This document shows positions 20,671-31,400 of a DNA stretch of 64,000 nt, piece after piece; positions within the stretch are counted from its first letter, which is position 1, and each line of letters opens with the position of its first letter. This DNA is from Diplosphaera chodatii (lineage: Eukaryota; Chlorophyta; Trebouxiophyceae; Prasiolales; Stichococcaceae). The translations under genes were made by a program, and so were the position numbers. The notes below the pieces were generated by a model that had not been told where the DNA came from, ran no database searches, and was given only the letters and a program-made list of their open reading frames with translations. The stretch covers positions 992,001 to 1,056,000 of the forward strand of contig JAALGY010000017.1 in assembly GCA_032358165.1 (NCBI GenBank). Reading direction: 5' to 3'.

Positions 20671-23648
20671 ATGCAGGGGCTGGTGCAAATGCACAGCTCG
20701 CTGCCATGTGCCGCTGTGCACGGCTTGGGCGGCATCAGAGCAGGCGTGGCCCATGCGCCGGTGCGGTGCCACATCATCATGCAGCGCAGCATGCCGACTG
20801 GGGCAGTCCGCGTGTCTGCGAGGTCAGGGCAGGAACCATCTCAGCGACGCTCTGGTGGAAGCCGCTGCACCGCACCATTCAGCGGCCGGCACAGCAGCAT
20901 GCAAAGCAGGTGTCGACGCCATATGCCATGCGCCACAGCTGATGGAGGCCAACAGCAGAGCGGCAACAGTGACACCGCCGCCTCCAGCAGCGGCAACGGC
21001 AGCAGCAGGGGCGCCAGGCGGCGTCACGTGCTAGTGCTTGGCGGCACTGGGCGAGTCGGCTCCTCCGCTGCTTCATCCCTCATGGACGTGAGGCCGCTGG
21101 CAGGCTGTCATGATTGCAACGTTAACAATAGGCCCGTCCATTGCTGCGTCGATGGCAAGGACTGAGCAAATGAATGCACGCCCGTCTGGAATAGTTTCTT
21201 TCCGCGCCTGGAATATGCTCTCCTGGAGGCTATGTAGCGATGCTGGTGAAGTAGCCTTGCATGTGTGTCCTGACTGCGGGGCCGCATGCCTGCAGCTTGG
21301 TGCGGACGTCGACATCTCGCTCTCTGGGCGGCGGCCGGCGGCGTACGACAAGGTGCTGGAGGCTCGCCCAGAGCTGAAGGCGACCCGCTTCCGGCAGTGC
21401 GACATCGACGATGCAGCCTCGCTTGCTGCTGCCCTGGAGGTACATCCCTTCAAGTGTCCAGCAATGTCACATGCTGCACAGCAACGTCTCTGCAAGCCTG
21501 CCCAAGTGCTTTCAGCACCGAAGTGCACCTGTGTTGCTGCCATGTGTGCAGGGTGTGGACCTGCTGGTGCATGCCGCCGGGCCGTTCCAGCGGCGCACAG
21601 AGTGCAACGTCCTGGAGGCGTGCATCGCAGCGGGGGTGCCATACATGGACGTTTGCGATGATGCCGACTACACGCAGCGCGCCAAGCGGCTGCATCAGAA
21701 GTGCGGGCCATATCTGATTCCTGGCACATACTGGCCATCCATCAGTCAGCATCAGCAACCACCCTGGGTCCACACGCGCACAATGTCAGTGTAGGTGGTC
21801 GAGCATGTGCAATGCCGCTTTGCAGGGCTAGGGACGCTGGCGTGCCCGCAATCACGTCTACGGGCATCTACCCAGGCACCAGCAACCTCATGGCAGCACA
21901 CATGATCTCCACAGCCCGGCAGGCGAGCCGAGTCCAGACTGGCTTTGGCATCAGTTCCGGCGCACTCAATCTGTGCCTGCAGCGCTGTGTGTCCATGGAC
22001 GACGCTTGCAGCCCGCGTTGCAGTGCGCTGCGCACGACACCCACCGTAGGATCTGTCCAACTGCAGGAGTACAACCACGACGGCACGCTGCGGGACCACC
22101 CTGGGGAGGGTGCAGTGCAGCCCGCGCGGCTGCGGTACAGCTACTACACCGCGGGCTCCGGCGGGGTGGGGCCCACCATCCTGGAGACGTCCATGCTGCT
22201 GGCTGGCGAGGAGGTGGTCGCCTATCGCGACGGCCAGAAGGCACGCGCTGGGTTGTGTCACAGGTCCTCTGCTGGGCCTACCTTTAGTGCCTACTTCCAG
22301 GCTCTGGGTCTACTGGCTGTCCAGGATGGCAAAAGATCTGCAACCCACTGCCACTGCTTGCCAGCTGGCAGGAGATGCACCTACAAACAGGCGGCAGGCT
22401 GCATCTTGCCTCAGCATTGGTGGGGTGCCTGCTGCAGGTGTTGATGCCGCCCATCAGCGGACGGCGCGTGGTCGACTTTGGCGTCGGCCTGGGCCGCCGC
22501 ACGTGCTACCTGTACAACCTGCCAGAAGTGTACTCCGCCAACGAGTACATGAAGGTAGGAAGGCAATGCTGCTTGACCTTGCACTTGAGCTAGGTTAGGA
22601 GTCTGGCAAGTTGGCGGCCACTTGTCAGACCATCCTGAATGCAGCCTCTCTCGTTGTTATGCTGAGGTGAAGGCGTGAGTCACACTTACAGCAGTATCAT
22701 GCTCTGCGCAGGTACCAGCCGTCAGCGCCAGGTTTGGAACAGCGCCGGAGATATGGAACATCGCGATGTGGCTGACTGCACGCCTGTCGCCGGCAGGTAC
22801 CAGGACACTTCGCACGACTGCATGAAGTTGTTGATGAGACGCTGGTCGAGCACGCAGTGAAGGAGTCAGAGGCATGGTGTCATGTCATCAGGTCCTGATG
22901 ACAGCCTTTGATGTGCAGGCTTCCTGCAAGACCGTAACAAGTCCAAGTGGCTGGCGTCTCTGGCGTACCCCTGGGTCCAGCTGGTCGACAGATTTGTTGG
23001 CGAAAAGGTGAGCTAGCTGGAGCCCCTGACTCCAGCATGCATCATGATGCACTTTTGTGTTTGAATGGCCAGGAGTCGGCAGGGCTGCATGTTGTCCGCG
23101 TGTCGCGGATGGAGAGGTGTGGCAGGCACCCCCATCGGGTGGGAACAACGGTTTACAACTTGCATATGTGCAGGTAGCTATGCTGGTGGAGGTGGAGCTT
23201 GAGAACGGCAATGTGGCTGCGGCGCTGTTCATGCACAAGAAGTGCTCCGACGCAGCCGGCCACAGCGTGGCCGCCTTTGCCATGTAAGGCCTCCATCCAT
23301 GTCTTTTGACATCACTGCAGATACCAGCACAGCTCGCGAGTACTCGTGTCCTGTGGTTGCAGCTGTGTGCATCAGCATGTTCGGAAACCCACAGCAGTGA
23401 CACGCAATGCTGCTGGCCATTGTGCAGTCTCCTGACTCGTGGGTCCACAAATCATGCTGTGGTGCAGGTCAATGCTGGATGGGGAGACGCAGCCAGGTGT
23501 CTGGTTCCCCGAGGAGCGAGGGGCGCTGCAGAGGAGGACACAGTTCTTTGACAGAGCCAAGAAGGGCTGTCAGCGCTTCATCCTGAACAAGCCCACTTGG
23601 CAGCTCGAGTCTGACCCCAAACAGCTGGGTTTCGGCATATACTACTAG
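20671..23648 (+). CDS. Saccharopine-dehydrogenase-like NAD(P)-binding protein (10 exons, about 520 aa)
   Basis: Exons 20671-21087, 21296-21439, 21552-21700, 21826-21922, 22067-22240, 22438-22554, 22712-22796, 22919-23007, 23174-23283 and 23468-23648 give 521 codons. About 115 residues of Ser/Arg/Gln-rich sequence, likely a plastid transit region, precede the Rossmann motif HVLVLGGTGRVGSSAASSL. Next come DVDISLSGRRP, CDIDDAASLAAALE, GVDLLVHAAGPFQ, CIAAGVPYMDVCDDADYTQRA and PGTSNLMAAHM, as in the Sacchrp_dh_NADP domain. The C-terminal half (LRYSYYTAGSGGVGPTILET, VSARFGTAPEIWNIAMWL, FFDRAKKGC) matches plant and cyanobacterial homologues of unproven function rather than true lysine-pathway enzymes. 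The intron after GQK needs a GC donor (22241); the one after ISTARQ may also use GC (21923). Confidence 0.87.
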
Positions 23649-23919
23649 TGATGCCCATGCGAACGAGAGAGAAAGTGTCATTTGTACCAATGCAGTAGAT
23701 GTGGTGAACTGCAGGACTTGTTTGCCGAGTTGCACATACATTGTGAAGAGCATTCGTTTAAGAATTCTATTGATCGACTTGCAAGTTTCGATTGACACAC
23801 GAGGATACACTACGAGACCTGCCGCAAAAGCCTCCTGTAAACGGTTGCGGCTATTGGATGCCGAGCACCATGATGCTGTGAAACTGTTCCCCTAATTGCT
23901 TTGCGCATCAGAACGTTCA

Positions 23920-25673
23920 TCAGTTCACGGGCTTGGATTCGGCCGGCAACTCCTCGCCATCTGGGATGAAGCGCAGGGCGGCCGCATTCATGCAGTACCG
24001 CTTGCCTGCATGTCAAGCAGCAAGCGTGAGGCTGTGACTCAAGAGACTGCCCAGCTGTTGATCAAGAGACGACATGGTGGCACGACAACACCAGCAGGCT
24101 TGCGCACCAGTTGGGCGAGGCCCATCGTTGAACACATGTCTGCAGAAGATGTAAACACAGGCGAGTCAAAGGCATTGGAGATGGAGAAGACTTTGAGGAA
24201 GATCGTCGATGGGGCACACAGACAGGGACCTGTGACTGAAACCATGGCATGGGATACTCACCCCAGGTGGCCGCCACTCCGGGCGTCAACCACCTCTGTC
24301 CGTGGCATGAATGCAATCGAACTGTCTGAGACCTGTGCAAGCATGTGTATGGTCTGTCACCAGTGGTGCACGCGACCCCTATCGGCATTTTAAAGATGCT
24401 GTGTTTGCCATGCAGGGCATGCGTGGCGATGCAATGCCAATGAGGCACCAGACAACAGCACTGCATAGTCAGAGAGGACATGTGACTTTGACAACATGCA
24501 ATCGACCCCAACAGAATTGAATCACCTCAATCACGTGCTCCGGGTCAATAGGGGCATAGAAGGATGGCCAGCCAGTACCTGACTCGAACTTGGCATCCGA
24601 GCTGAAGAGCGGCAGCCTGTTCGCTAAAATACACATGCTCAGCAGATGTGGCAGGCGACAATGCAAGGTCTTCCCAGCAAAGTAACTCGACATGTGTGCA
24701 GTGTCACTCACCCTCCAATGGAGCCAACCCACATGCCCTTGCCCTTATGATCATGCGAGTATCCATTGACGGTCTTTCCAGTGAAAGCGCGCTCAGTGCC
24801 TGATGCCAATGCGACATCCCTACATGCAAACAAAAAGTTATGTTCTTATTCCTTGCACCTCGAGAGCTGAGAACCTGGGCACACAAGGGTTCCAATATAC
24901 TTGAGATGTCTGGCACCATACAAAGGAAGAGATAGCCTGCAGTCAGGTGGAGCTATGTGCACCTCTCATGTGGCGTCAGGCCAGCTGCCAGCTCCTTCTG
25001 CTTGGCCAGCGTCAACGGCGTGACATCATAGCCAGCCTTGGAGATGTGCCGCTCGCCACCCTCCTCTACAGCAATGCGTATGCAGCATTAGTAATCGAAA
25101 CAGGGTTAGGATGGAATGTACACACCAGCAGTAGGCATGGGCGACAGCAGGGCCGGAGTGGTAACTGCCAACCTGATGACGGCTGCCAGCCCTTCTGACC
25201 GCCCTTTGATGCCTGAGTGCCCATGCTGGCTGCCTCACGCGACTGGGATGCCTGCGGACGCAGGTGAATAGGATCAGATCTTGAGACTGGTTGCCGCCGA
25301 TGCCACGCTTGAGCGCTGTCTGCAGCTTGCCCACAGTGCAGGACACCTTGAGTGTCAGACCAGGCACATCCCCAGTGAAAAGCGCCACAGCAACAAGCCC
25401 CGCCCCAATGCCAGCTATCATGCGCCCATATGGTGGCATAGCCGCTGATGTTCTGTGGGCCTCACGAGCACTACTCGCTGCAGAGCGTGCGGCCTGCGCG
25501 CACCACGCGGATGCGTGTCTGCCTGGCACGGCCTGCTAGGGCAGGGTTGAAACTGGCGCAAACCAAGTTGACGGACCACGACGCACCTGCTCAGCACCGT
25601 TCTTGTCCTTGCCGCCGAAGTTGGGCAGCCAAGACGGCTTCTCCAAGCCCAGCTCCTTCAGGAACTTGAACGC
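23920..25673 (-). CDS. Methionine-R-sulfoxide reductase B (MsrB), multi-exon
   Basis: Minus-strand exons 25065-24963, 24819-24712, 24616-24526, 24332-24262, 24139-24108 and 24005-23920 join in phase. They give DVTPLTLAKQKELAAGLTPHERD, FTGKTVNGYSHDHKGKGMWVG, LPLFSSDAKFESGTGWPSFYAPID, MPRTEVVDARSGGHLGHVF, then [22 protein letters not shown] and stop. This is the SelR/MsrB fold; the Cys in RYCMN is the expected catalytic residue that reduces methionine-R-sulfoxide. The two CxxC pairs that bind zinc in most MsrB proteins are absent (LPLF and DARSGGH stand in their place). Upstream minus-strand exons near 25200-25265, about 25340-25470 (with a membrane-like MIAGIGAGLVAVALFTG) and 25673-25587 (AFKFLKELGLEKPSWLPNFGGKDK) probably belong to the N-terminus, but joins there are not certain and they might form a separate gene. 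Confidence 0.82.
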
Positions 25674-26395
25674 CTGCATGCATTGTCACGATGCTCAACG
25701 ACTTCGTGGCACGACTGCTGTGTGCGAGCAGGATCTTAGACCATCCAATGGCACAGCAGGGATAAGCGTTTATGAAACGTGCTCTGTCGGCCTGCAGTAA
25801 TTGGAGGTCGACCTGAACGTTGAGGCGACGCGTCGATGATATAGGACGACTTTGGAACGCCCTGGGTGCTGACGACACCTTCTGAGCGACGAGTGCTTGC
25901 TTTGCGGTGTGCAGCGAAGTGACGCACTGCATGCTGCTCAAGGACTGGGAGCGGCCGACTGTACTGTGTAATGCAGGCTTCTGATGATGCAGTGCGCGAT
26001 GACACCACAGAAAGATCTTCAAATAAACACGAGGGCGGTGAACCTTCCATTCACGTGGGTGACAGCGTGGTGCTCTTGTTAGGGGTAGTTAAGTCAACTA
26101 CCCCTAGTCTGGTCTTCTTTGTGAGCATGCCGACCATTGCTTCAACGGTCAGGTGACGACACCACTCCATTGTGCTCATTGTGCAGGCCGCTCATAAAGT
26201 AAGCATGAGCTCATCTACTGTGTTGAAGGTCCCAAACCAAGAGAGTCGTTTGCAAAAAAGGTAGGCTTGTCGCCGTCCACTGCACCACAGGCATGCAGAT
26301 ACGGCACCAGCCCACACGCCTGGTCCTTTGCCTGAGCAGCTGTGGTGCAGTCCTGAGGCCTGCTACACCGCCGCTCTGCTGCGTCGCGCCTGCTG
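25674..26395. other. Region between MsrB and PRA1, possible MsrB 5' exon
   Basis: A minus-strand ATG at 26050 opens a Ser/Arg-rich frame (MEGSPPSCLFEDLSVVSSRTAS...) that could be a transit-peptide exon of the MsrB gene; no clean splice to 25673 was found. The region also holds the hairpin at 26081-26105. Confidence 0.35.
26081..26105. repeat. Perfect 10-bp hairpin
   Basis: AGGGGTAGTT and its reverse complement AACTACCCCT flank the 5-base loop AAGTC. It lies between the PRA1 and MsrB genes. No T-run follows, and no function is clear. Confidence 0.6.
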
Positions 26396-28041
26396 TCACA
26401 CCGCGTTTGTGCCTGCCGTCGTCTGCGGTGGCTGACCGCCCATGAGGAAGGACAGCACGCTGTTGTTGCCTGCTGCTGACTGCACAGCCGCACGTGGAGG
26501 CCAGTCAGCACGTGCCTCACATTCGATGCGCTGACGCTTCAAGACCAAGCCCCATGACGGGAGGCCGCTCAGACTTTGGCCGACAGAAATGCGAACACGG
26601 ACCGGTTGTCGATCTGTGCAGGGCAGACACGAGGGCCACCTTCAAACGGGCCACGGCATGGTGATAGGCCGTGCCCGGCGCATGTGCACCGCGGCGCGTG
26701 GGCATGCTCAGTCACACTCATAGGTTATGACACACCCTAGTCCCTTTTCTATCTGCAGGCGTCCTCGGCCAAAGTTCATCAGGCCCTCACCTCGCTATCA
26801 TCGAGGAACAGATCGTCAGGCACCCGGAAAGCGCCGTGTGCTGCGATGGCCACCAGGCTGATGCCAATGGCCGTGAACAGAATTGTCCCAACGCTGCGGC
26901 AGCAGCGGCATTGGATGAGTGTCTACTGGTGATTTCTACACCAAGGCTGATTCTAGACTTGGGGCCCCACATGTCTGGCAGCTGCAAGCTCACCTGGTGA
27001 GGAAGAACACGACCACGACTGACACGACCGCCATGGCGACCAGCTGTTCCCGCGGGCTGCAGAGCACCACTCACAAGGTTCGTCAGCATCTTGGGAGATT
27101 GTGACACTGCTGAGTGCAACCCTCCAAAGGCTGGAGGTGGACACCTGCATGCTCACAACATTGGGATGCACAGGAAGAAAGCTCGGACCAACACCTGAAA
27201 GCGCGGCCACCAATGGTGATGGACGCCTGGCGCACAATGAAGAGGTAAAACCACAGCGTGCCCAGAAGCCCCAGCACCACGAGGCTGCTGGGGTTCATCA
27301 CCATGCACACCACCGTGGTGAGCAGGATGAAGACGAAGTAGTTGATGCGAAAGTATGCTGAGTTCTTCTTGAACCGTGACAAGGCCTGCGCCACCAGCAA
27401 GAGTCAGCAACAGGTCACAGCACATGAAGTCGGGCACACGGTGCCTGACTGTGCGATTGCAGGTTCACATCTGCTGCATTGCACCACCTTCTGGCCGGCA
27501 ATGACAGGCGGAACACCACAGTGCCATGAGGACCGTGGCGGCCTGGCACCGCTGGCTTTGCCTGAGGCTGCAGATGCATAGCGTGCAAACGCACCTCTGC
27601 CAGATTTGCGGGTCGTGAGAACGCGTTGCGATCCGCCATCTCCGTCCATGGTTTTCTCTGCAAACGAAGACGGAGCATAAATCTGCATCTGACACTGTAC
27701 CGCCACACTGCAGAGAGGTCCGCCTCGCAAGGATCAGCTGATGTGTTGGCATACGGCAGGCTGGAATGCAACAACAGGTCACTGCAACAGCATAGGGAGC
27801 GTGACGGATCAATTTCAGACAAGGCCTTGGACAGGGATGGCAGCATGTGAGCTTGACCTGTCAAGCCTTGCCGGAGCACCAGCTGGCAGACGACCATCTG
27901 CATGCAGTGCTACAGATGACCATCAAAACGGCTCACCTCTGCCAGAATGCCAGCAGCAACCTGCTTGACCCGGGAGAACAATCCCTCTGCTGCGACCTGC
28001 ACATGTTGTGACTGCTGCGGGCCTTCGCCCGTGCTGGCCAT
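26396..28041 (-). CDS. PRA1-family prenylated Rab acceptor (6 exons, 202 aa)
   Basis: Exons 28041-27937, 27657-27595, 27385-27195, 27056-26994, 26893-26791 and 26479-26396 give 203 codons. The order is the PRA1 plan: a soluble N-terminus, PWTEMADRNAFSRPANLAEA, SRFKKNSAYFRINYFVFILL leading into the first hydrophobic hairpin (LLTTVVCMVMNPSSLVVLGL, LWFYLFIVRQ), a basic loop (SPREQL), and a second hairpin (VAMAVVSVVVVFFLTR, SVGTILFTAIGISLVAIAAH). The tail is GAFRVPDDLFLDDSE...LSFLMGGQ. PRA1/Yip3 proteins sit in ER and Golgi membranes and act on prenylated Rab GTPases in vesicle traffic. Start at 28041 (MASTGEGPQQSQ) is the only ATG in frame with the first exon. It diverges from the formin gene. 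Confidence 0.92.
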
Positions 28042-28419
28042 TGGACGAGACGTCCCTGCTCAGGAAGTCGAGCAGTCGTAGCTGTGAAAGCCCTTCTTCT
28101 ACCTGCTATACACTGTTCAGGCCAGCCAAGAACTGATCAAGACCCAGCGACAGCTCAAAAGCTCATCCCTCGCGACCACCGGTGGCAACAACCGCCTGGT
28201 ATATACCTGCAAGTTGAGTCACAACCTTTGCGTTGGGACGAGGAGTGCTCGGTCCTTTGTGCAACTGTGTATCTGTGTTGCTGGAATCGCGTTGAGTAGC
28301 TAGCAACACAGGGCGGGCAGGAAGGGGCTGATGTCGGAGCTCCTATGTTACGGTGCACACCTCGTATGCATAATACGCTTTGCAACCCACCTTACTGCTG
28401 TGATTGGCTGCATCCGGCT

Positions 28420-28452
28420 GCTCGCCTGAGCGCGGTCCGCGCTCAGGCGAGC
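28420..28452. repeat. Perfect 15-bp palindrome in the PRA1/formin promoter
   Basis: The arms GCTCGCCTGAGCGCG and CGCGCTCAGGCGAGC are exact inverted copies separated by GTC. The right arm ends 10 bases before the formin ATG at 28463, so in the transcript it would be a very stable 5' UTR hairpin. It could also be a dyad binding site in the shared promoter. Confidence 0.75.
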
Positions 28453-28462
28453 TGTTGGAAAC

Positions 28463-31400
28463 ATGGGCACCAGCGAGACAGTCCGAGAGGATGCAGCTGC
28501 AAGGCGAGCACCACGCATGATACAGGGCTCAGTATACAAACGAGGTAGTCACGCTCAATCTGTGCGTCCTGGCGTGCAGCTGCATGCAGACGCGACAGGA
28601 CATCACATAGTGTGAAGCAGATCGATTACACCATGGCATGGGCGTCGCTGCAGGTCACAAAGAGAAGGCCTGGCGGCTGAGATATTTCATTCTGCAGCCT
28701 GGCGAAGTGCCTTGTTTGATACACTACAGAAAGCCGCAGGCCGGCGAGCCGCCTGCCAGCAGTCTCCCATTGAAAGGCGCCACGGTCGCGGTGCGCTTGC
28801 TTGGTGCACCATGCGCGCCTCCCTCCAAGCCTGCATGTACGCGGGATGTAGGGCGACCGAATGCGTCAACTCACTTGAAACAGGTGAAGGTCAAGGTCGG
28901 GAGCTTGGCGCGTTTTGATGTCACAGCTGCAGATGGCTTCACGTAGGTGGCTGAGCAACACATCTACATGTACTGGGAATGCATCACTAAACAGCAGGCA
29001 TGTAGTCGATGTATTGATTTCTCTTACAACGGGTCATCGGCGTTGTCGCAGTTACGCGCTGGCTCTGGAGAGCCTCCATGAGCGCGCAGCATGGGTAGAT
29101 GCGCTGCGTGCCGCAATTGCAGCAGGCGACCAGCCGCCCGCCTCGTTTGACCGCCTTCCCGCCGTGCGCCAGCTGCGTGCCACGCAAGATGATGGAGCCC
29201 TTCAAGACGCAACAAGTCAGCAGCAGGCGATTGGCAGAACCACGGAGGATGCGAGCAACACTCCAGCCCTGGTGAGCTGTCAGTTTGGCGACATGCTCAC
29301 ATGTTCGCCATGTTGAATCTTGCTGCAGCAACTGCACTGAACAACCTGCGATGCTCTGATCTCTGAGCCTCAGCAGCATGTCTTTCCAGGTGGGCCGGAG
29401 GTTCTCGACAGACAGTGCTGGGGGGTATCCAGACCCTGGCACGCCAGCGAGCAGGCAGAATCTGCACAGCAGCAGTGCTGGCACCCATCTGCGTGTGCCG
29501 AAGGAGTCACCATGCAGTGCGGGTGGATCTGGCGCCAGCAGCAGCAGCAGTAAGCCGCACCGGCACCTGATTGATCGTATCAGGTCAGCCGTGCAAGTCT
29601 GAAGCGTTCTGCTGGTACCATTGCCACGAAAACAGGGACAGGCCCAGTGTCCTGCGTATCGAGGGTATAAGGATGCGAACGAAGAGGCCGTTGTCATCTT
29701 CACAACACAGGGATGCTCTGACGCCAGGCAGCGTTTCGGCAGAAATGCTGCGCTCTTCTGCTGTGGCTGCAGCAGCTACAGCCGCAAGAGCGCAGGCATA
29801 TACACAGTCGCTCACCACACTAACAGGCTGCCGACCACCAGCAAAGACACTGCTGGTAAGCATGGACAGGCATGCATGCTCAGCATCGTGCATGCCATAA
29901 GCTTGGCTTACCCACTATGCAGCAAAGCAAGATCACATTCACTGCTGGAGGAGTTTTGGGATGATCCACGGCTGCCGGCAGATGTTCTAGATGAGCAATT
30001 TGAGAGGGCGCAGAAGTTTGTGGCGCGGCATGTGCCCGAGTTCGAACCCATCCGCCATGACGTGCTGCAGGTGAGCATCCTGCCAGTTCTTCGGTTCTCT
30101 TCCGGCAGAGTGCCAGACCTGCATAGTCGCGCTGGCAGCATGGTGGGTGATGAAGCGACTGCATTGCAGGGCTGGGCAGCCAAGGTGGTGCAAGGCGACC
30201 TGGGCGGCCGGCCTGCCGTGGCGCTGGCTGCGCGGGCCATGTACATCGCCGAGGTCAATCAGACGAAGCCACTCTGGGCTGCCTGGCATGCGGACGACAC
30301 CCAGTTTGTCAGGTACAGACACATGTGATGACCGGCATCAGATCAGCTGCACTGGAGATCAGCCTCACCGGATATCCTGTCACGGGTACCCGCCCATGTT
30401 CACAGTCAACAAAAGCTGCACAGCATGGACCTCGACGCGGGTCTCAGGGTGGAGGTCTCCTGCGCTGCAGCCCGGAGGCCATGATGCAGGAGGTGTGGCA
30501 GTGCCCTTCGGCCCAGGCGCTTGCGGATATGAAGGAGTGCCTCGACTTCGGCACCTCGAGCTGGATCGCGCTATTTGCACGCCTTGGCGGTGCCGAGCTG
30601 CTGCTGCAGGTGCATCCTCCCACAGCATGGCTGCTACTCCTGCCATTCCTGCAGTGCGGCAGGGTCTGCGTGCTCACTGGCGCCGCATGCTGCCAGCCGA
30701 AGTGCCACAGGCTGGGAGGTTACCGAGGAAGCTCCCATACAACAGGCGCTCCGGGTGCACCTGGCTGCCGTGGAGGCGGGAGTGGATGGCGCGCGCGAGT
30801 CGCTTGGCGCTGCGCTGTCAGCCCTGGCTGCTTTTCTCACAGGTAAAGTGCGGCATTGCACACCGACAACAGCCACTCCGGTTCAAGTTGCAGTGTTTAC
30901 GGCCACAATGAGCTGCCCAGTGCAGTGTGTGGCAGCGTGCACATCAGCACTGCAACCATTGGACCGATGATGGTGTTCAGCACAATCATGGGGCACAGTA
31001 TAGAGGTCTAATCTGATTACAGGTGCAGCAGGCATGGAGGTGGCGTCCCGCACGCCTCCACTGGTTGCCGGCCTTGCTCGCTCGGCCGCCGTTGGTGGCC
31101 CCATCATCGCATGCACCTCGCTGGAGATGCTGTCCAAGCTGTGCCTGTACAGCTCGCAGGGCTACTGCCTCGCATTGCAGGTACCTTCCTGGTTGGAATG
31201 TTCCAGCTGCATGCTTTGCCAGAGTTGTCAAGCCTGCACGTATTCCTGTTAGCATTTTCGGTCACCTGTGGCCTGTTTGTGATGCTGCAGACACTGCTTG
31301 GAGAAGGCGTCGACCCGGGGGTGCTGGGCGTTGGCTTGCCGTCCGCCGCCTTTGAACCTGACGAGGACTGGCTTGAGTCGCCGCGCATGCCACTGGTTTC

